Of a stretch of DNA of 64,000 nt, positions 1 through 8,282 are shown piece after piece. The stretch is from Candidatus Rubrimentiphilum sp. (GTDB taxonomy: Bacteria > Vulcanimicrobiota > Vulcanimicrobiia > Vulcanimicrobiales > Vulcanimicrobiaceae): the NCBI GenBank assembly GCA_035710515.1, contig DASTDE010000004.1, positions 591,434 through 655,433 on the forward strand, given 5' to 3'. The first letter of the stretch is position 1. Each line of letters opens with the position of its first letter. The notes beneath the pieces were generated by a model, which searched no databases, was not told the origin of the DNA, and saw only the letters and a program-made list of their open reading frames with translations. The position numbers were made by a program, and so were the translations under genes.

Positions 1-1
1 T

Positions 2-277
2 GGTGCTTCACTGTCCCGTATCCTGAATGAGCACGATCGGGGAAAAATGTCCAAGGCGCTTGCGCGGTTGGAGACCCTTGGTGTGGTCGCAACGCGCAAA
101 TGGAAGGGGATGCTCATGTACCGCTTGGACGAAACCTGGCCGGCATATTCTGAGATTCGCGATTTGTTGCTTGCAATAGGTCGAGCATGGCCGGAATATC
201 ATGACGCCGCCATGAGTGAACCCCACACCTACCCGGCGAGGCGTCGCTCGCTTGAGCAATGCAGAGTCTCTAGGTGA
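2..277 (+). CDS. Winged-helix transcriptional regulator, 5'-truncated by window edge
   Basis: An open frame enters from the window edge and encodes the last 91 residues of a protein. The pattern SRILN...MSKALARLETLGVVATRKWKG...MYRL is a typical recognition helix followed by the beta-wing of a winged-helix DNA-binding domain, as in MarR/ArsR-like regulators or the small HTH proteins paired with nucleotidyltransferases. After it come an acidic/aromatic helix (ETWPAYSEIRDLLLAIG) and a basic tail. The N-terminus is missing, so family and start cannot be fixed. It precedes a large protein of unknown function on the same strand and could regulate it. The surrounding DNA is more AT-rich than the rest of the window. 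Confidence 0.55.
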   Translation, partial: GASLSRILNEHDRGKMSKALARLETLGVVATRKWKGMLMYRLDETWPAYSEIRDLLLAIGRAWPEYHDAAMSEPHTYPARRRSLEQCRVSR

Positions 278-327
278 GCGTAACCGCGGGAAAGTAAGAG
301 TGTTTAAGTGGCACGTCACGGAGGCTT

Positions 328-1947
328 ATGTACGAAATAACTCCTGTGGTCTGCAATATCGGCGAAGCCGAATTAAACCGGCTCGTTTCGCAAGCTGACC
401 CGCTTCAGCTTTCGGAGCGCTGTTGCTTCCTCAATGCGGCGCTCAGTGAAGACCTCATGACGCGCTCACCGGTCGAGGTCCAGCCCCATTTTATTGATCT
501 CGTCGGCAAAGATCCGAACCGCGACGAAGTCGTAGCAGAGTTAGTCCAGCGACGTACTGGCGTCGTTGCTGAACCGACGGCGCTGGCTACGATGGCGGCG
601 TTTACCTTGACGTGCGCTACGGGGACATCGCATGACGTGCCCTTCCTGAAGATACTCATGGCCTTGAACTTTGAGACGCTCCGAGAGCCGGGTACCGAGA
701 AAATTCGGTTTGATGCGGATAGCATGTCGTCGGCAATTGCGGCCTCGGCAACGCTCGGGACGGAGCGCTACCTAAATGTTCGCTGGCGTTTTAGAGAATT
801 CATTATATGGTCGCGCAGCGAGGAGGCACGGCGCCACCATGCCTACGTCAATATTGACGAAGAGCTCATGCAAGCCTTCGGCACGACCTATGAGGATCTC
901 ATGGCTGGCCTAACGGCGATCGACACCTTGACTGATTTTACCCTAATCCGTGAGCGCGGCCGGGCCTGGGTGTCGGCCGCTGAGATCTTGCGCGATGACC
1001 GACTCGGCATAATTCGCCGCCTCCTTTCACATATGTCGATTAGCAGACATAATTTGGCAGACATCGTACGCGCAACACAGTTACACTACTTACGCGGAGT
1101 AATGCACGCTCTATTTCTACGGTCGCCAGTGGTCGAATTCGAGAATGAGCGATATCTCGTTCCCGCACCGCGTCTGCTTGACAACGCCATGGCCCTTGGC
1201 TGGGTCTACGCGCTTGCGGATGCGCGCGCCGCATTGAATAAGAAGGCCAGCGCACAGTTCTGGATATTTTTTGGTGCGTTCTTCGAGCGCTACATCGTAG
1301 GAATCCTCGAGCGAATCGGACGGGCGATGGGTATGCGTGTGTTTCCGGAGCAGGATCTTGGGCAATTCCGGACGTCAGACGCGATTTTGCAAAGCGATAA
1401 TTCGATCTATTTCTTTGAGGTCGTTTCAAGTCGCCTCAGTGCAAACGTCTTACGCGATCCATCGGATGACGCCGAGTTAAACCGGGAGTTCGAGCAGAAA
1501 GTCTTTGGGAAGGTCGATCAACTCGCGGAGAACATCCGTCGGTTCTACGCAGGTGAGTTCGCTCAGTTTGGTTTGAACCCGGATAAGAGTATCGCGGTGT
1601 ATCCCGTCCTGGTGCAGTACCGATCCTTTTTGCGAACCGACGCCTTTCAACGTACTATGGAAAAGCGATTTCAAGAACGTTTAGGGATTCAGGCTCCAAA
1701 CGTTCGAGTCGTCGAGATTCTGGATTCGGAAATCCTTGAGTCGATGGAAGAGCATCTCGCCGCTGACAGGCCGCTTGGTGGTCTAATCGACGAAAAACTG
1801 GGCGACGCGGCGACCAGGTCGTCTCTGTTCAAGAATTTCATGAGCCTCCGCCATCCCGAATTGCCGCTGCGTCTTCCGCCCCAGATTGCACAGTGGGACA
1901 GAGACTGGCAAGGCGAGATCCTCGCCACTGTGGGAAGCTGGAGGTAG
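328..1947 (+). CDS. Uncharacterised 539-aa protein with degenerate PD-(D/E)XK-like nuclease core
   Basis: I do not recognise this protein as a named family. It has no signal peptide or membrane segment. The C-terminal third (about residues 305-470) looks like a restriction-endonuclease-like fold: a helix with FFERYIVGILERI, then TSDAIL giving an aspartate, a beta-strand YFFEVVSSRL giving a glutamate, and a helix KVFGKVDQLAENIRRF with lysine and glutamine. The canonical ExK is EVV here, so the catalytic lysine is missing or has moved to the following helix. The N-terminal 300 residues are helical with no visible motif. The ATG is preceded by CACGGAGG, a good ribosome binding site. It lies in an AT-richer patch with a regulator and a small protein, consistent with an accessory or defence-like cargo, but that role is inference. 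Confidence 0.6.
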   Translation: MYEITPVVCNIGEAELNRLVSQADPLQLSERCCFLNAALSEDLMTRSPVEVQPHFIDLVGKDPNRDEVVAELVQRRTGVVAEPTALATMAAFTLTCATGTSHDVPFLKILMALNFETLREPGTEKIRFDADSMSSAIAASATLGTERYLNVRWRFREFIIWSRSEEARRHHAYVNIDEELMQAFGTTYEDLMAGLTAIDTLTDFTLIRERGRAWVSAAEILRDDRLGIIRRLLSHMSISRHNLADIVRATQLHYLRGVMHALFLRSPVVEFENERYLVPAPRLLDNAMALGWVYALADARAALNKKASAQFWIFFGAFFERYIVGILERIGRAMGMRVFPEQDLGQFRTSDAILQSDNSIYFFEVVSSRLSANVLRDPSDDAELNREFEQKVFGKVDQLAENIRRFYAGEFAQFGLNPDKSIAVYPVLVQYRSFLRTDAFQRTMEKRFQERLGIQAPNVRVVEILDSEILESMEEHLAADRPLGGLIDEKLGDAATRSSLFKNFMSLRHPELPLRLPPQIAQWDRDWQGEILATVGSWR

Positions 1948-2046
1948 CGAAATAGAGATCCCGGCCGGCGTGGATGCGCGCTTCAGGTTTGGATGGTGCG
2001 GTTATTATCCCTTGACGGCAGGTATGCTTGGCGGTACAACGGTTGT

Positions 2047-2337
2047 ATGGATACCGAGGAAGCGAAGCGCCTTACAATCGAGGGGATAGCCGAATGGCTG
2101 GCCGAGGAGTTCCAGGGCGCAACGGTGACAAAGCCGACCCACCTCGCGCCACGCGCGCTTTTTAACGTAATTCGACTCGGACAAGAGTTTCGATTGAGCA
2201 TCACGCCCACCGCCCTTGCTGTTATCACGGTTAACGGCGCATATCTCGATAAAGAGCACGCGCGCATGTACATCGCTCAGCAGGACAGAATCGTCGAACG
2301 GATGCTGGCTGGCGAGGATGTTGTGATTTATGCCTAG
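2047..2337 (+). CDS. Small hypothetical protein (96 aa)
   Basis: This small soluble protein has charged helices (EEAKRLTIEGIAEWLAEEFQGA) followed by an alternating beta-rich middle (FRLSITPTALAVITVNGAYL) and a C-terminal helix (ERMLAGEDVVIYA). It lies about 100 bases downstream of the 539-residue gene on the same strand and shares its lower GC content, so it probably belongs to the same acquired segment. An in-frame upstream ATG at 1993 would add 18 residues. The start at 2047 was preferred because the recognisable folded sequence begins there, but neither has a convincing ribosome binding site. No function can be assigned. Confidence 0.55.
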   Translation: MDTEEAKRLTIEGIAEWLAEEFQGATVTKPTHLAPRALFNVIRLGQEFRLSITPTALAVITVNGAYLDKEHARMYIAQQDRIVERMLAGEDVVIYA

Positions 2338-2497
2338 CCTACACTATCGCCGATGATTGGGTGACTTGCTGATTTTTCCTGAAAGCGATTAATCCGGGAT
2401 CGAATTATTATGAAACGGCTGTGGCGAAATTAATAAGCCGGGTACAGCCAGTCCGTCAGTTCACAATACTTTATTCTGTTTAATCGGATTTCTTGTG

Positions 2498-2514
2498 CAT
2501 CCGGAAACCGGATG
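2498..2514. terminator. Hairpin between convergent genes
   Basis: CATCCGG-AAA-CCGGATG forms a perfect 7-bp stem with a 3-base loop in the gap between the plus-strand gene ending at 2337 and the minus-strand gene ending at 2535. Neither side carries a good U-tract, so a terminator role rests on position only. The rest of the 2338-2534 gap is AT-rich with no gene visible. Confidence 0.3.
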
Positions 2515-2534
2515 GCGACGGATCGGCTCTGCCC

Positions 2535-3008
2535 CTAGCGCCGCACCGGAGTCAGGCAAGTAGGCGGCCCACATCTAAGGTGAAAGACTCCCGGGGCGAG
2601 CACTAACGCTGGGTGTGATGTCGGCGGATAGCCGAATGATTCTGTTTTGTACCCAATGATCCGCACCTTTGCGAAGGCATAGTATTCTCCATCAGCCGGA
2701 TCGTTTATTGTGGCCCGAGAGATGAACGCACGTGTCTTAGCGAGCGACCGCAGCACGGCTGAACCTCTGCTGTTTGCGAACACGATTGTCAAACGCGTTG
2801 GCGCATTTACCCACGGAGCCGACGTATTCGTATAAACTGATTCCACAGCCAGCGTCCCGGTTGAACGGGACCAGAACGTGGCGTAATTTCGCGCTGGTGC
2901 AGCTGCGATCGACGTCTGCGTCAATTGCGTTGGCCCGGTTTGGTGAGTGCCGACGCAACCGGCTACAAGAACCAGCGCGGGAGCGACGCAGGCAGGCTTC
3001 CCTATCAT
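2535..3008 (-). CDS. Small secreted lipoprotein of unknown function
   Basis: The 157-residue product starts with a short signal peptide ending in a lipobox (ALVLVAGC, cysteine at about 18), so it is expected to be lipidated and exported. The mature part contains beta-strand-like segments (GTLAVESVYTNTSAP, RLTIVFANSRGSAVLRSL, EYYAFAKVRIIGY) consistent with a small beta-sandwich, and two C-terminal cysteines (RCGPPTC) that could form a disulfide. No family was recognised. It is transcribed divergently from the retropepsin-PDZ gene that starts about 110 bases away, and a run of nine thymines lies just upstream of its start. Confidence 0.6.
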   Translation of the reverse strand: MIGKPACVAPALVLVAGCVGTHQTGPTQLTQTSIAAAPARNYATFWSRSTGTLAVESVYTNTSAPWVNAPTRLTIVFANSRGSAVLRSLAKTRAFISRATINDPADGEYYAFAKVRIIGYKTESFGYPPTSHPALVLAPGVFHLRCGPPTCLTPVRR

Positions 3009-3052
3009 CCTAAATTTTTTTTTGGCCGACCGCGATAACCCTCGTAGCGCTT

Positions 3053-3074
3053 GCGCGCTAAATCCTTACAAGAC
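3053..3074 (+). promoter_or_regulatory. Shared upstream element, copy 1
   Basis: A 22-base stretch containing GCTAAATCCTTACAAGAC lies 45 bases before the retropepsin-PDZ gene at 3119. A copy with only two mismatches lies 31 bases before the paralogous gene at 9037. It may be the -35 half of an ECF-type promoter or an operator. This is inferred from the two copies only. Confidence 0.35.
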
Positions 3075-3118
3075 GCCGACTTTCCGAGACGCTAGACTTG
3101 ACCGAAGGAGGTCAAGAA

Positions 3119-4333
3119 GTGTCTCGACAGACGACCAAGCACGCGTTATATAGAACTCTCGTCTTTGCGATCGCGTGCATCGTATTTATTCCCGCGCCGG
3201 TCCAAGCACAGCTCACGGAGGGCTCGGTTCGGCTGAATGGTTCGACAACCGTTCCCTTCAAACTGTCCGGCAATCACATCTACGTGCAGGCGATAGTCGA
3301 CGGAAGGCCTTTCGCATTCTTGTTCGACTCGGGTGCCGCCGCATCGCTATCGGTTGAGGCCCAAAATGCGCTTGCGCTGACCGTAACCGGTTATGTGGAT
3401 GCCACGGGAGGCGGGGCTGCTGTAACCAAGATCGGAATCGTAACCGTGCCCCAGTTCACGGTTGGCAGCATGACGTACTCGAAGGGTTCATTCGTGTATC
3501 TGCCACCGCTAGCGCTGCAGAGCCCGTTCCCTGATCTGCCCTTCGGGGGAATTTTCGGGCGGGAGGTTTTTCGCAAACTCGTTGTGACGATCGACTACCA
3601 GAAGTCTCAGCTCACGTTCAGTCAGCCGTCCTCTTTCAGCCCGCCGCCCGGAGCCCAATTGTTGCCCCTCACGTTGCGCGATAATTATATTCCCAGTGTC
3701 ACCGCGTCAATCAACGGACACACGGGCAGCTTCGACGTGGATTCCGGATCGGGACTGGCGCTCATCGTCACCAAGCAATTCGCACTTAGCACGGGCCTCG
3801 AACATGAATTCCCTAAAGTTGTTTCGATGCAAGTCGGGCGCGGCATAGGCGGACCTATCATGGGAGAAGCCGGTCGCGGCCGCGTCTTCGCGCTCGGCCC
3901 ATACCAGTTTGAGAATCTGCCGGTTTCGGTGACCTCGTCGGGCGTTTTTGCGAGCAGCGACCTCGCCGGAAATATCGGCGTCGACATTCTGCGCCGCTTT
4001 ACCGTATCGCTCGACATCCCGGATTCAAAGCTGTTTCTGATTCCGAACGCAAACTTTTCTGCGCCATTCAGTACGAATCGATCGGGCTTATTCGTCATTC
4101 CTGACGGCAGCCAGTGGAAAGTTGATAGCGTTGTGCCGGGGAGTCCGGCGGCCCAAGCCGGAGTGCAGGACGGTGATACGCTGCTAACAGCCGACGGCCA
4201 ATCTGCAAGCGCGCTCGCGGCGGACGGACTACGTGCGATATGGAATGGACCGCCCGGCTCAGACGTACACTTGCAATTGCGCCGCGGCACCAAGACGATC
4301 GCGGTGGACTTTGTCCTGCGCGATCTCTTCTAA
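3119..4333 (+). CDS. Retropepsin-like aspartyl protease with C-terminal PDZ domain
   Basis: The 404-residue secreted protein has a Sec signal peptide ending PAPVQAQ, two retropepsin-type repeats, each with a D-S-G active-site-like motif (FLFDSGAAASLS near residue 70 and FDVDSGSGLALIV near 205), and a C-terminal PDZ domain (VDSVVPGSPAAQAGVQDGDTLL). Secreted aspartyl proteases of this type carry one catalytic aspartate per lobe. Both lobes here have Asp-Ser-Gly instead of the more usual Asp-Thr-Gly, so activity is plausible but unproven. The GTG start was chosen because GGAGG lies 7 bases before it; a TTG 21 bases upstream is in frame but would include the ribosome binding site. It is one of three paralogues in the first 16 kb and is followed by an AraC-type regulator. 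Confidence 0.82.
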   Translation: MSRQTTKHALYRTLVFAIACIVFIPAPVQAQLTEGSVRLNGSTTVPFKLSGNHIYVQAIVDGRPFAFLFDSGAAASLSVEAQNALALTVTGYVDATGGGAAVTKIGIVTVPQFTVGSMTYSKGSFVYLPPLALQSPFPDLPFGGIFGREVFRKLVVTIDYQKSQLTFSQPSSFSPPPGAQLLPLTLRDNYIPSVTASINGHTGSFDVDSGSGLALIVTKQFALSTGLEHEFPKVVSMQVGRGIGGPIMGEAGRGRVFALGPYQFENLPVSVTSSGVFASSDLAGNIGVDILRRFTVSLDIPDSKLFLIPNANFSAPFSTNRSGLFVIPDGSQWKVDSVVPGSPAAQAGVQDGDTLLTADGQSASALAADGLRAIWNGPPGSDVHLQLRRGTKTIAVDFVLRDLF

Positions 4334-4345
4334 ATGGGAGCGTGG

Positions 4346-4374
4346 TTGCACACCTAAGTAGTTAGGCATATAAT
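4346..4374 (+). promoter_or_regulatory. Sigma-70-type promoter with internal inverted repeat, driving an AraC gene
   Basis: TTGCAC (4346-4351) and a perfect TATAAT (4369-4374) are separated by 17 bases. The spacer contains the perfect inverted repeat CCTAA-GTAG-TTAGG (4353-4366), a likely operator. A start point 6-8 bases after the -10 would leave only one to three bases before the ATG at 4384, predicting a leaderless mRNA. Confidence 0.6.
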
Positions 4375-4383
4375 CTGGGCGTC

Positions 4384-5199
4384 ATGCATCCGGAGCACGA
4401 TCGCTACTATGGCCAAACTCAGCGACGCATCGACTTCCCGGACTTTAGCGCAGTTTATGTGACTTATCGCGCAGGTATGAAAAATAGGCCACACCGGCAC
4501 GGACATGACATCTTCGGCACGACGGTTCGCGGATGCACCGCGGATTGGGAATCCGGAACAAGCGTTCTTATTCCGGCCGGGGATAAGCATTTCGACGAAA
4601 TCGGGCCGACGGGCTGCCAGCAGATTATCGTCGAGTTCCGGCCGCGCGCGTTCGAAATCGGCGATCCCGCCCGGCGCCGGCAGGCGGCGTCGCCGGAGTT
4701 GTTTCACCTGGCTCGTGCGCTGCAGAGAGCATTGATTTGGGAGGGCCGTAACGATCCGTTTGTGCGCTCAATAATTCACGAGCTTCTCGCATCGGATTTC
4801 GTTCAAGGCGCGTCGACAAAACGTTCCCGGGCGACGTGGCTGAGGCACGCGAACGAGTATATCGAAGAGCACTTTCGCATGCGCCCATCACTCGAAACTA
4901 TTGCGAATGCAGTTGGCGTTCATCCCGTTCACCTGGCGCGTGAATATCGACGCCGCTACCAGGTAACTATAGCTCAAACCGTGCGGCGCCGCGTGATTTC
5001 TGAAGCTCTATCGCTCATCACCAAGAGCCATATGCCGGCATTGGTCGTGGCCGGGCAATACGGATACACGGCGTCCCACTTCTCGCAGCTGCTGCAGCGT
5101 GAGACCGGCTGCAATCTGAAGCAACTGCGTGCTATTTCAAATACTTCTCCAGCCACGCGACGGTGCGTTCGAGCGCGTCGATCTGGTCCTCGAGCTTGA
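4384..5199 (+). CDS. AraC-family transcriptional regulator
   Basis: The 271-residue protein has an N-terminal cupin-like sensing region (GMKNRPHRHGHDIFGTTVRG, with PAGDKHFDE) and a C-terminal double helix-turn-helix of the AraC/XylS type (about residues 160-255: EEHFRMRPSLETIANAVGVHPVHLAREYRRRY and the second helix pair with GYTASHFSQLLQRETGCNLKQLR). It would bind DNA and respond to an unknown small ligand. The last 22 codons, after the HTH, run 68 bases antisense into the 3' end of the convergent S9 peptidase gene. The promoter and inverted repeat directly before its ATG suggest autoregulation. The adjacent protease at 3119 is a candidate target. Confidence 0.85.
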   Translation: MHPEHDRYYGQTQRRIDFPDFSAVYVTYRAGMKNRPHRHGHDIFGTTVRGCTADWESGTSVLIPAGDKHFDEIGPTGCQQIIVEFRPRAFEIGDPARRRQAASPELFHLARALQRALIWEGRNDPFVRSIIHELLASDFVQGASTKRSRATWLRHANEYIEEHFRMRPSLETIANAVGVHPVHLAREYRRRYQVTIAQTVRRRVISEALSLITKSHMPALVVAGQYGYTASHFSQLLQRETGCNLKQLRAISNTSPATRRCVRARRSGPRA

Positions 5200-7090
5200 A
5201 GAAACCGTGGCCTTCCCCCGGATAAAAATGCGCATCGATCGTGCGGCCGCTCGACCTTAGCACGTCGACGACTTTCTCGGCTTGGTCCTTCGTAACGCGC
5301 GCGTCGTTGTCGCCCTGCAGCACCAAGAGCGGCGCAGTCGCATTGTTCATGTAAGTGACGGGGCTCGATGCTGTGTAAGCGCCCTTGTCCTTGACCGGGT
5401 CGCCGAGGAGGCTCATTTCGTATTGCTGATCCGGCAGGTCTTCATGGAGCAGCATTGCTCGCCAGTCGATGATTCCGTATGCATCGACGCCTGCCGCCCA
5501 TAGGTTAGGCATCTTGGCGATCGCCATCAGTGTCATAAAGCCGCCATAAGAGCCACCCGTGATACCGACCCGCTTGGGATCGACATAGCCGGTATCGATC
5601 ATGAATTGCCGGGCGGCGACTACGTCCTTGAGATCCCCGCCGCCGAGATCCTTGTAGTCGGCTTCCTCGAAAGCGCGGCCGTAGCCGGTCGACCCTCTGA
5701 AATTCGGAGCAATCACGACAAACCCGCGGGACGCGAGTGCCAACTCAGTGCGATTGGGGTTGAACGAATCCGTCGTTTGGGCCGTCGGGCCGCCGTGGGG
5801 CACGACGACGGCCGGCGCCTTGCCGTCGCGCGCGAGGTTGAACGGCATCCAGAGTAATGCGCTGATTACAGTTCCGTCGTAGCTCTTGTAGTGGACGATC
5901 TGCGCTTTCGGCAGGCGTGCGGGATTCATGCTGGCGAGGCTAAGCCGTGTCAGCTGCGTGGCGGCACGCGTTTTTACATTTACGATCCAATAATCGAACG
6001 GCGTGTTGCTCGCCTGATGACCGGCAACGAGGCGCGAGCCGTCCGGCGAAAACGCGGTCCCGTCGTCGCTCTCCTCTTCGTTGACTCCGTCCGGAAGCTT
6101 CAGCGTTTCCGATTTTCCCGAAGCCACGTCGTATTTATTGAGGATTCTTCTCCCGTCGAGGTTGCGACCGTAGATTAGCGTTCGGCCGTCCGGGGAAAAG
6201 TGGCCCGCCCACTGACCCCATACGTCGGGCCTAATGAGGCGAAGCGATTTGTTCCGCAGATCCAGCAGCGCTGCCCGGTATCCGCCGGCGGCCGTTTCCG
6301 TTTGCAGCGCAACATAGCGGCCGTCGGGTGAGATATCGCTGGCCGCATTGTATTTCTGCGGGGACGTAAGGCGCGTCTGCCTGCCGGAGTCAATGTCAAT
6401 CATCCAGGCTTCCGAACCCGTACCCGCTGCGTCGGTGCGATTGGCAAGAATGAATTTTCCGTCGTGCGAAAATGCAATCACACTCCACGTATGATCTTTC
6501 GTGGCTTCATGCGTGAGCTGTCGCACGCGGCGCGTCGCAAAATCCATGACTGCAATATTGTTGGCGGGTTCTGCCTTCGGTCTGCGAGTGAATGCAAGCA
6601 GCGCGCCGTCCGGCGAGAACAGCGCGTCCTCGGAGTCGACGTCCGGCGTGTTTGTCAGATTTATGACGCCGCCGCCTGAGGCAGGCGTCGCATAAAGATC
6701 GTAGACCTCGGCGCCGCCTCGATCGGACTGGTAGACGACCCATTTGCCGTCGGGCGAGGCGGTTATTCCAAATTGTCGATCATCGGACTGCGTGAGCTGA
6801 AGCGGAAAGCCGCCGTTTGCCGGCACGGTCCAGAGATTGTACCGGCCGGTGAGGTTGGTGGTAACGACGACGGCATTTGCACGTGGAAGCCAGACGGCAT
6901 CATCAATTCCGCCGCGCGTAAAGAACAGATCGGCCAGCGGAACGGGTGCAGCTCCCGCAAGCGGCCGCGACGCGACCGATTTGGGGTCGGTCAGCTCGCG
7001 CGGCGGCATGCCTTCGACGGGCGCGGCGAGCGATTGCGTCACCGAGGCCAACAAAAATGCCGCCGTCCAAAAACCTGGCTTCAAAATCAT
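5132..7090 (-). CDS. S9 family (prolyl oligopeptidase-type) serine peptidase
   Basis: This 652-residue exported peptidase has a Sec signal peptide (ILKPGFWTAAFLLASVTQSLAA), a beta-propeller of TolB/WD40-like blades (repeats such as SPDGKWVVYQSDR, SPDGALLAFTRR, SPDGRYVALQTE) to about residue 390, and a C-terminal alpha/beta-hydrolase catalytic domain. The catalytic triad is visible: Ser in GGSYGGFM, Asp in GDNDARV and His in GEGHGFF. It should hydrolyse oligopeptides in the periplasm. The ATG at 7090 was chosen over an in-frame GTG at 7111 because it begins the signal peptide directly and has a G-rich ribosome binding site before it. Its 3' end overlaps the convergent AraC gene by 68 bases. 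Confidence 0.92.
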   Translation of the reverse strand: MILKPGFWTAAFLLASVTQSLAAPVEGMPPRELTDPKSVASRPLAGAAPVPLADLFFTRGGIDDAVWLPRANAVVVTTNLTGRYNLWTVPANGGFPLQLTQSDDRQFGITASPDGKWVVYQSDRGGAEVYDLYATPASGGGVINLTNTPDVDSEDALFSPDGALLAFTRRPKAEPANNIAVMDFATRRVRQLTHEATKDHTWSVIAFSHDGKFILANRTDAAGTGSEAWMIDIDSGRQTRLTSPQKYNAASDISPDGRYVALQTETAAGGYRAALLDLRNKSLRLIRPDVWGQWAGHFSPDGRTLIYGRNLDGRRILNKYDVASGKSETLKLPDGVNEEESDDGTAFSPDGSRLVAGHQASNTPFDYWIVNVKTRAATQLTRLSLASMNPARLPKAQIVHYKSYDGTVISALLWMPFNLARDGKAPAVVVPHGGPTAQTTDSFNPNRTELALASRGFVVIAPNFRGSTGYGRAFEEADYKDLGGGDLKDVVAARQFMIDTGYVDPKRVGITGGSYGGFMTLMAIAKMPNLWAAGVDAYGIIDWRAMLLHEDLPDQQYEMSLLGDPVKDKGAYTASSPVTYMNNATAPLLVLQGDNDARVTKDQAEKVVDVLRSSGRTIDAHFYPGEGHGFFKLEDQIDALERTVAWLEKYLK

Positions 7091-7172
7091 AAGACCGCAC
7101 GGTCCCCCCACTTCGGACTAGTATAGGGTTCCGCGGCCTGGCCCAATGTCGAAATATTAGCTGATGTTGGGC

Positions 7173-8174
7173 TTAGCCTTGAACGAGCTCGCAGAACTTC
7201 GAGAGGTCGATGTTCCCGCCGCTAACGACGCAGACGACTTTGCCTTTGGGCACTCCGCTCAAGCCGGCCGCAACAGCGCACGCGCCGGCGCCTTCGCATA
7301 TGACGTGATTCTTTTCCGCAACGAGCTTCATGGCCTTACGAATGTCCTCGAGCGAACTCACAATCGAACCGGCTAAAAGTCGACTCGCCAGCGGCCACAT
7401 AGTCTCTAATACGGATTTTCCACCGCACCCATCGACCCACGTCGCGGTCCAGTCGGGGAATCTCTCCGCCTGTCCCGATGAAAACGAACGCGACAAAGGC
7501 GCAGCGCTCTCCGGTTCGGCGCCGTAGACTTTCACGGATGGCTTAAGGGCCTCCATCACCGACGCGACCCCGCACGACAGCCCACCGCCGCCATAGGACG
7601 CGACGACGCAGTCCACATCCGGCAAGTCTTCCAAAATCTCCAGACCGACGGTAGCGTTACCCGCGATGAAATCGTCATCGTCGAACGGATGGACAAAACA
7701 GCTGTCCATCTGAGGATGCTTTCGGTCTTGCAGCGCCTGCCAACACTCATCGAAGGACGCTTCGACGATCTCCGCGCCCAAAGCGCGTATGGCATTCTTT
7801 TTCGTCTCGGGCGCGGTTTCGATGATGAGAACCCTGCACTGCACTCCGTATTTTTGTGCGGCGAGTGCAACGCCCTGAGCGGCGTTACCGGCGCTCACGG
7901 TCCACACGCCCTTCGATCGGCGGGATGCGTCGAGCAAACGTACTGCGTTGTACGCGCCGCGGATTTTGAACGAACCGATTGGTTGGAGATTCTCCAACTT
8001 GAGGTATATCTCGGCGTTCGGGACCGGAACGTTCAGGCGCACCAGCGGCGTACGCAAAGCGGCCGCATAGACGTGCTCGGCGGCGTCCCGAACGGCCGCT
8101 AGCGGAATGATGCGTGACGACGTCTTGTCCGTGCTTACCACACCGCGGATTTCGGCATCCGGCGCCAATTTCAT
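7173..8174 (-). CDS. Threonine/serine dehydratase (PLP-dependent)
   Basis: The 333-residue protein belongs to fold-type II PLP enzymes. The lysine that binds the cofactor sits in GSFKIRGAYNA, a glycine-rich phosphate loop is present as YGGGGLSCG, and SAGNAAQGVA contacts the substrate carboxylate. It would deaminate threonine or serine to 2-oxobutyrate or pyruvate in the cytoplasm. Related racemases and ectoine-type eutD-like dehydratases share this fold, so the substrate is not certain. The frame stays open far upstream across the divergent AraC gene. The ATG at 8174 is favoured because it leaves a normal-length N-terminus, but an ATG at 8255 is possible and neither has a clear ribosome binding site. 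No C-terminal ACT domain is present. Confidence 0.88.
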   Translation of the reverse strand: MKLAPDAEIRGVVSTDKTSSRIIPLAAVRDAAEHVYAAALRTPLVRLNVPVPNAEIYLKLENLQPIGSFKIRGAYNAVRLLDASRRSKGVWTVSAGNAAQGVALAAQKYGVQCRVLIIETAPETKKNAIRALGAEIVEASFDECWQALQDRKHPQMDSCFVHPFDDDDFIAGNATVGLEILEDLPDVDCVVASYGGGGLSCGVASVMEALKPSVKVYGAEPESAAPLSRSFSSGQAERFPDWTATWVDGCGGKSVLETMWPLASRLLAGSIVSSLEDIRKAMKLVAEKNHVICEGAGACAVAAGLSGVPKGKVVCVVSGGNIDLSKFCELVQG

Positions 8175-8282
8175 CGAAATGAAGTCGAGGCCAGGGTATG
8201 GGGTCCACAGTTCATAATTTCTTAAGCTCCGTGCCGGACTATTAGCATGAAGCATGCGGCGTGACGTAAGGATACTGGAAGT

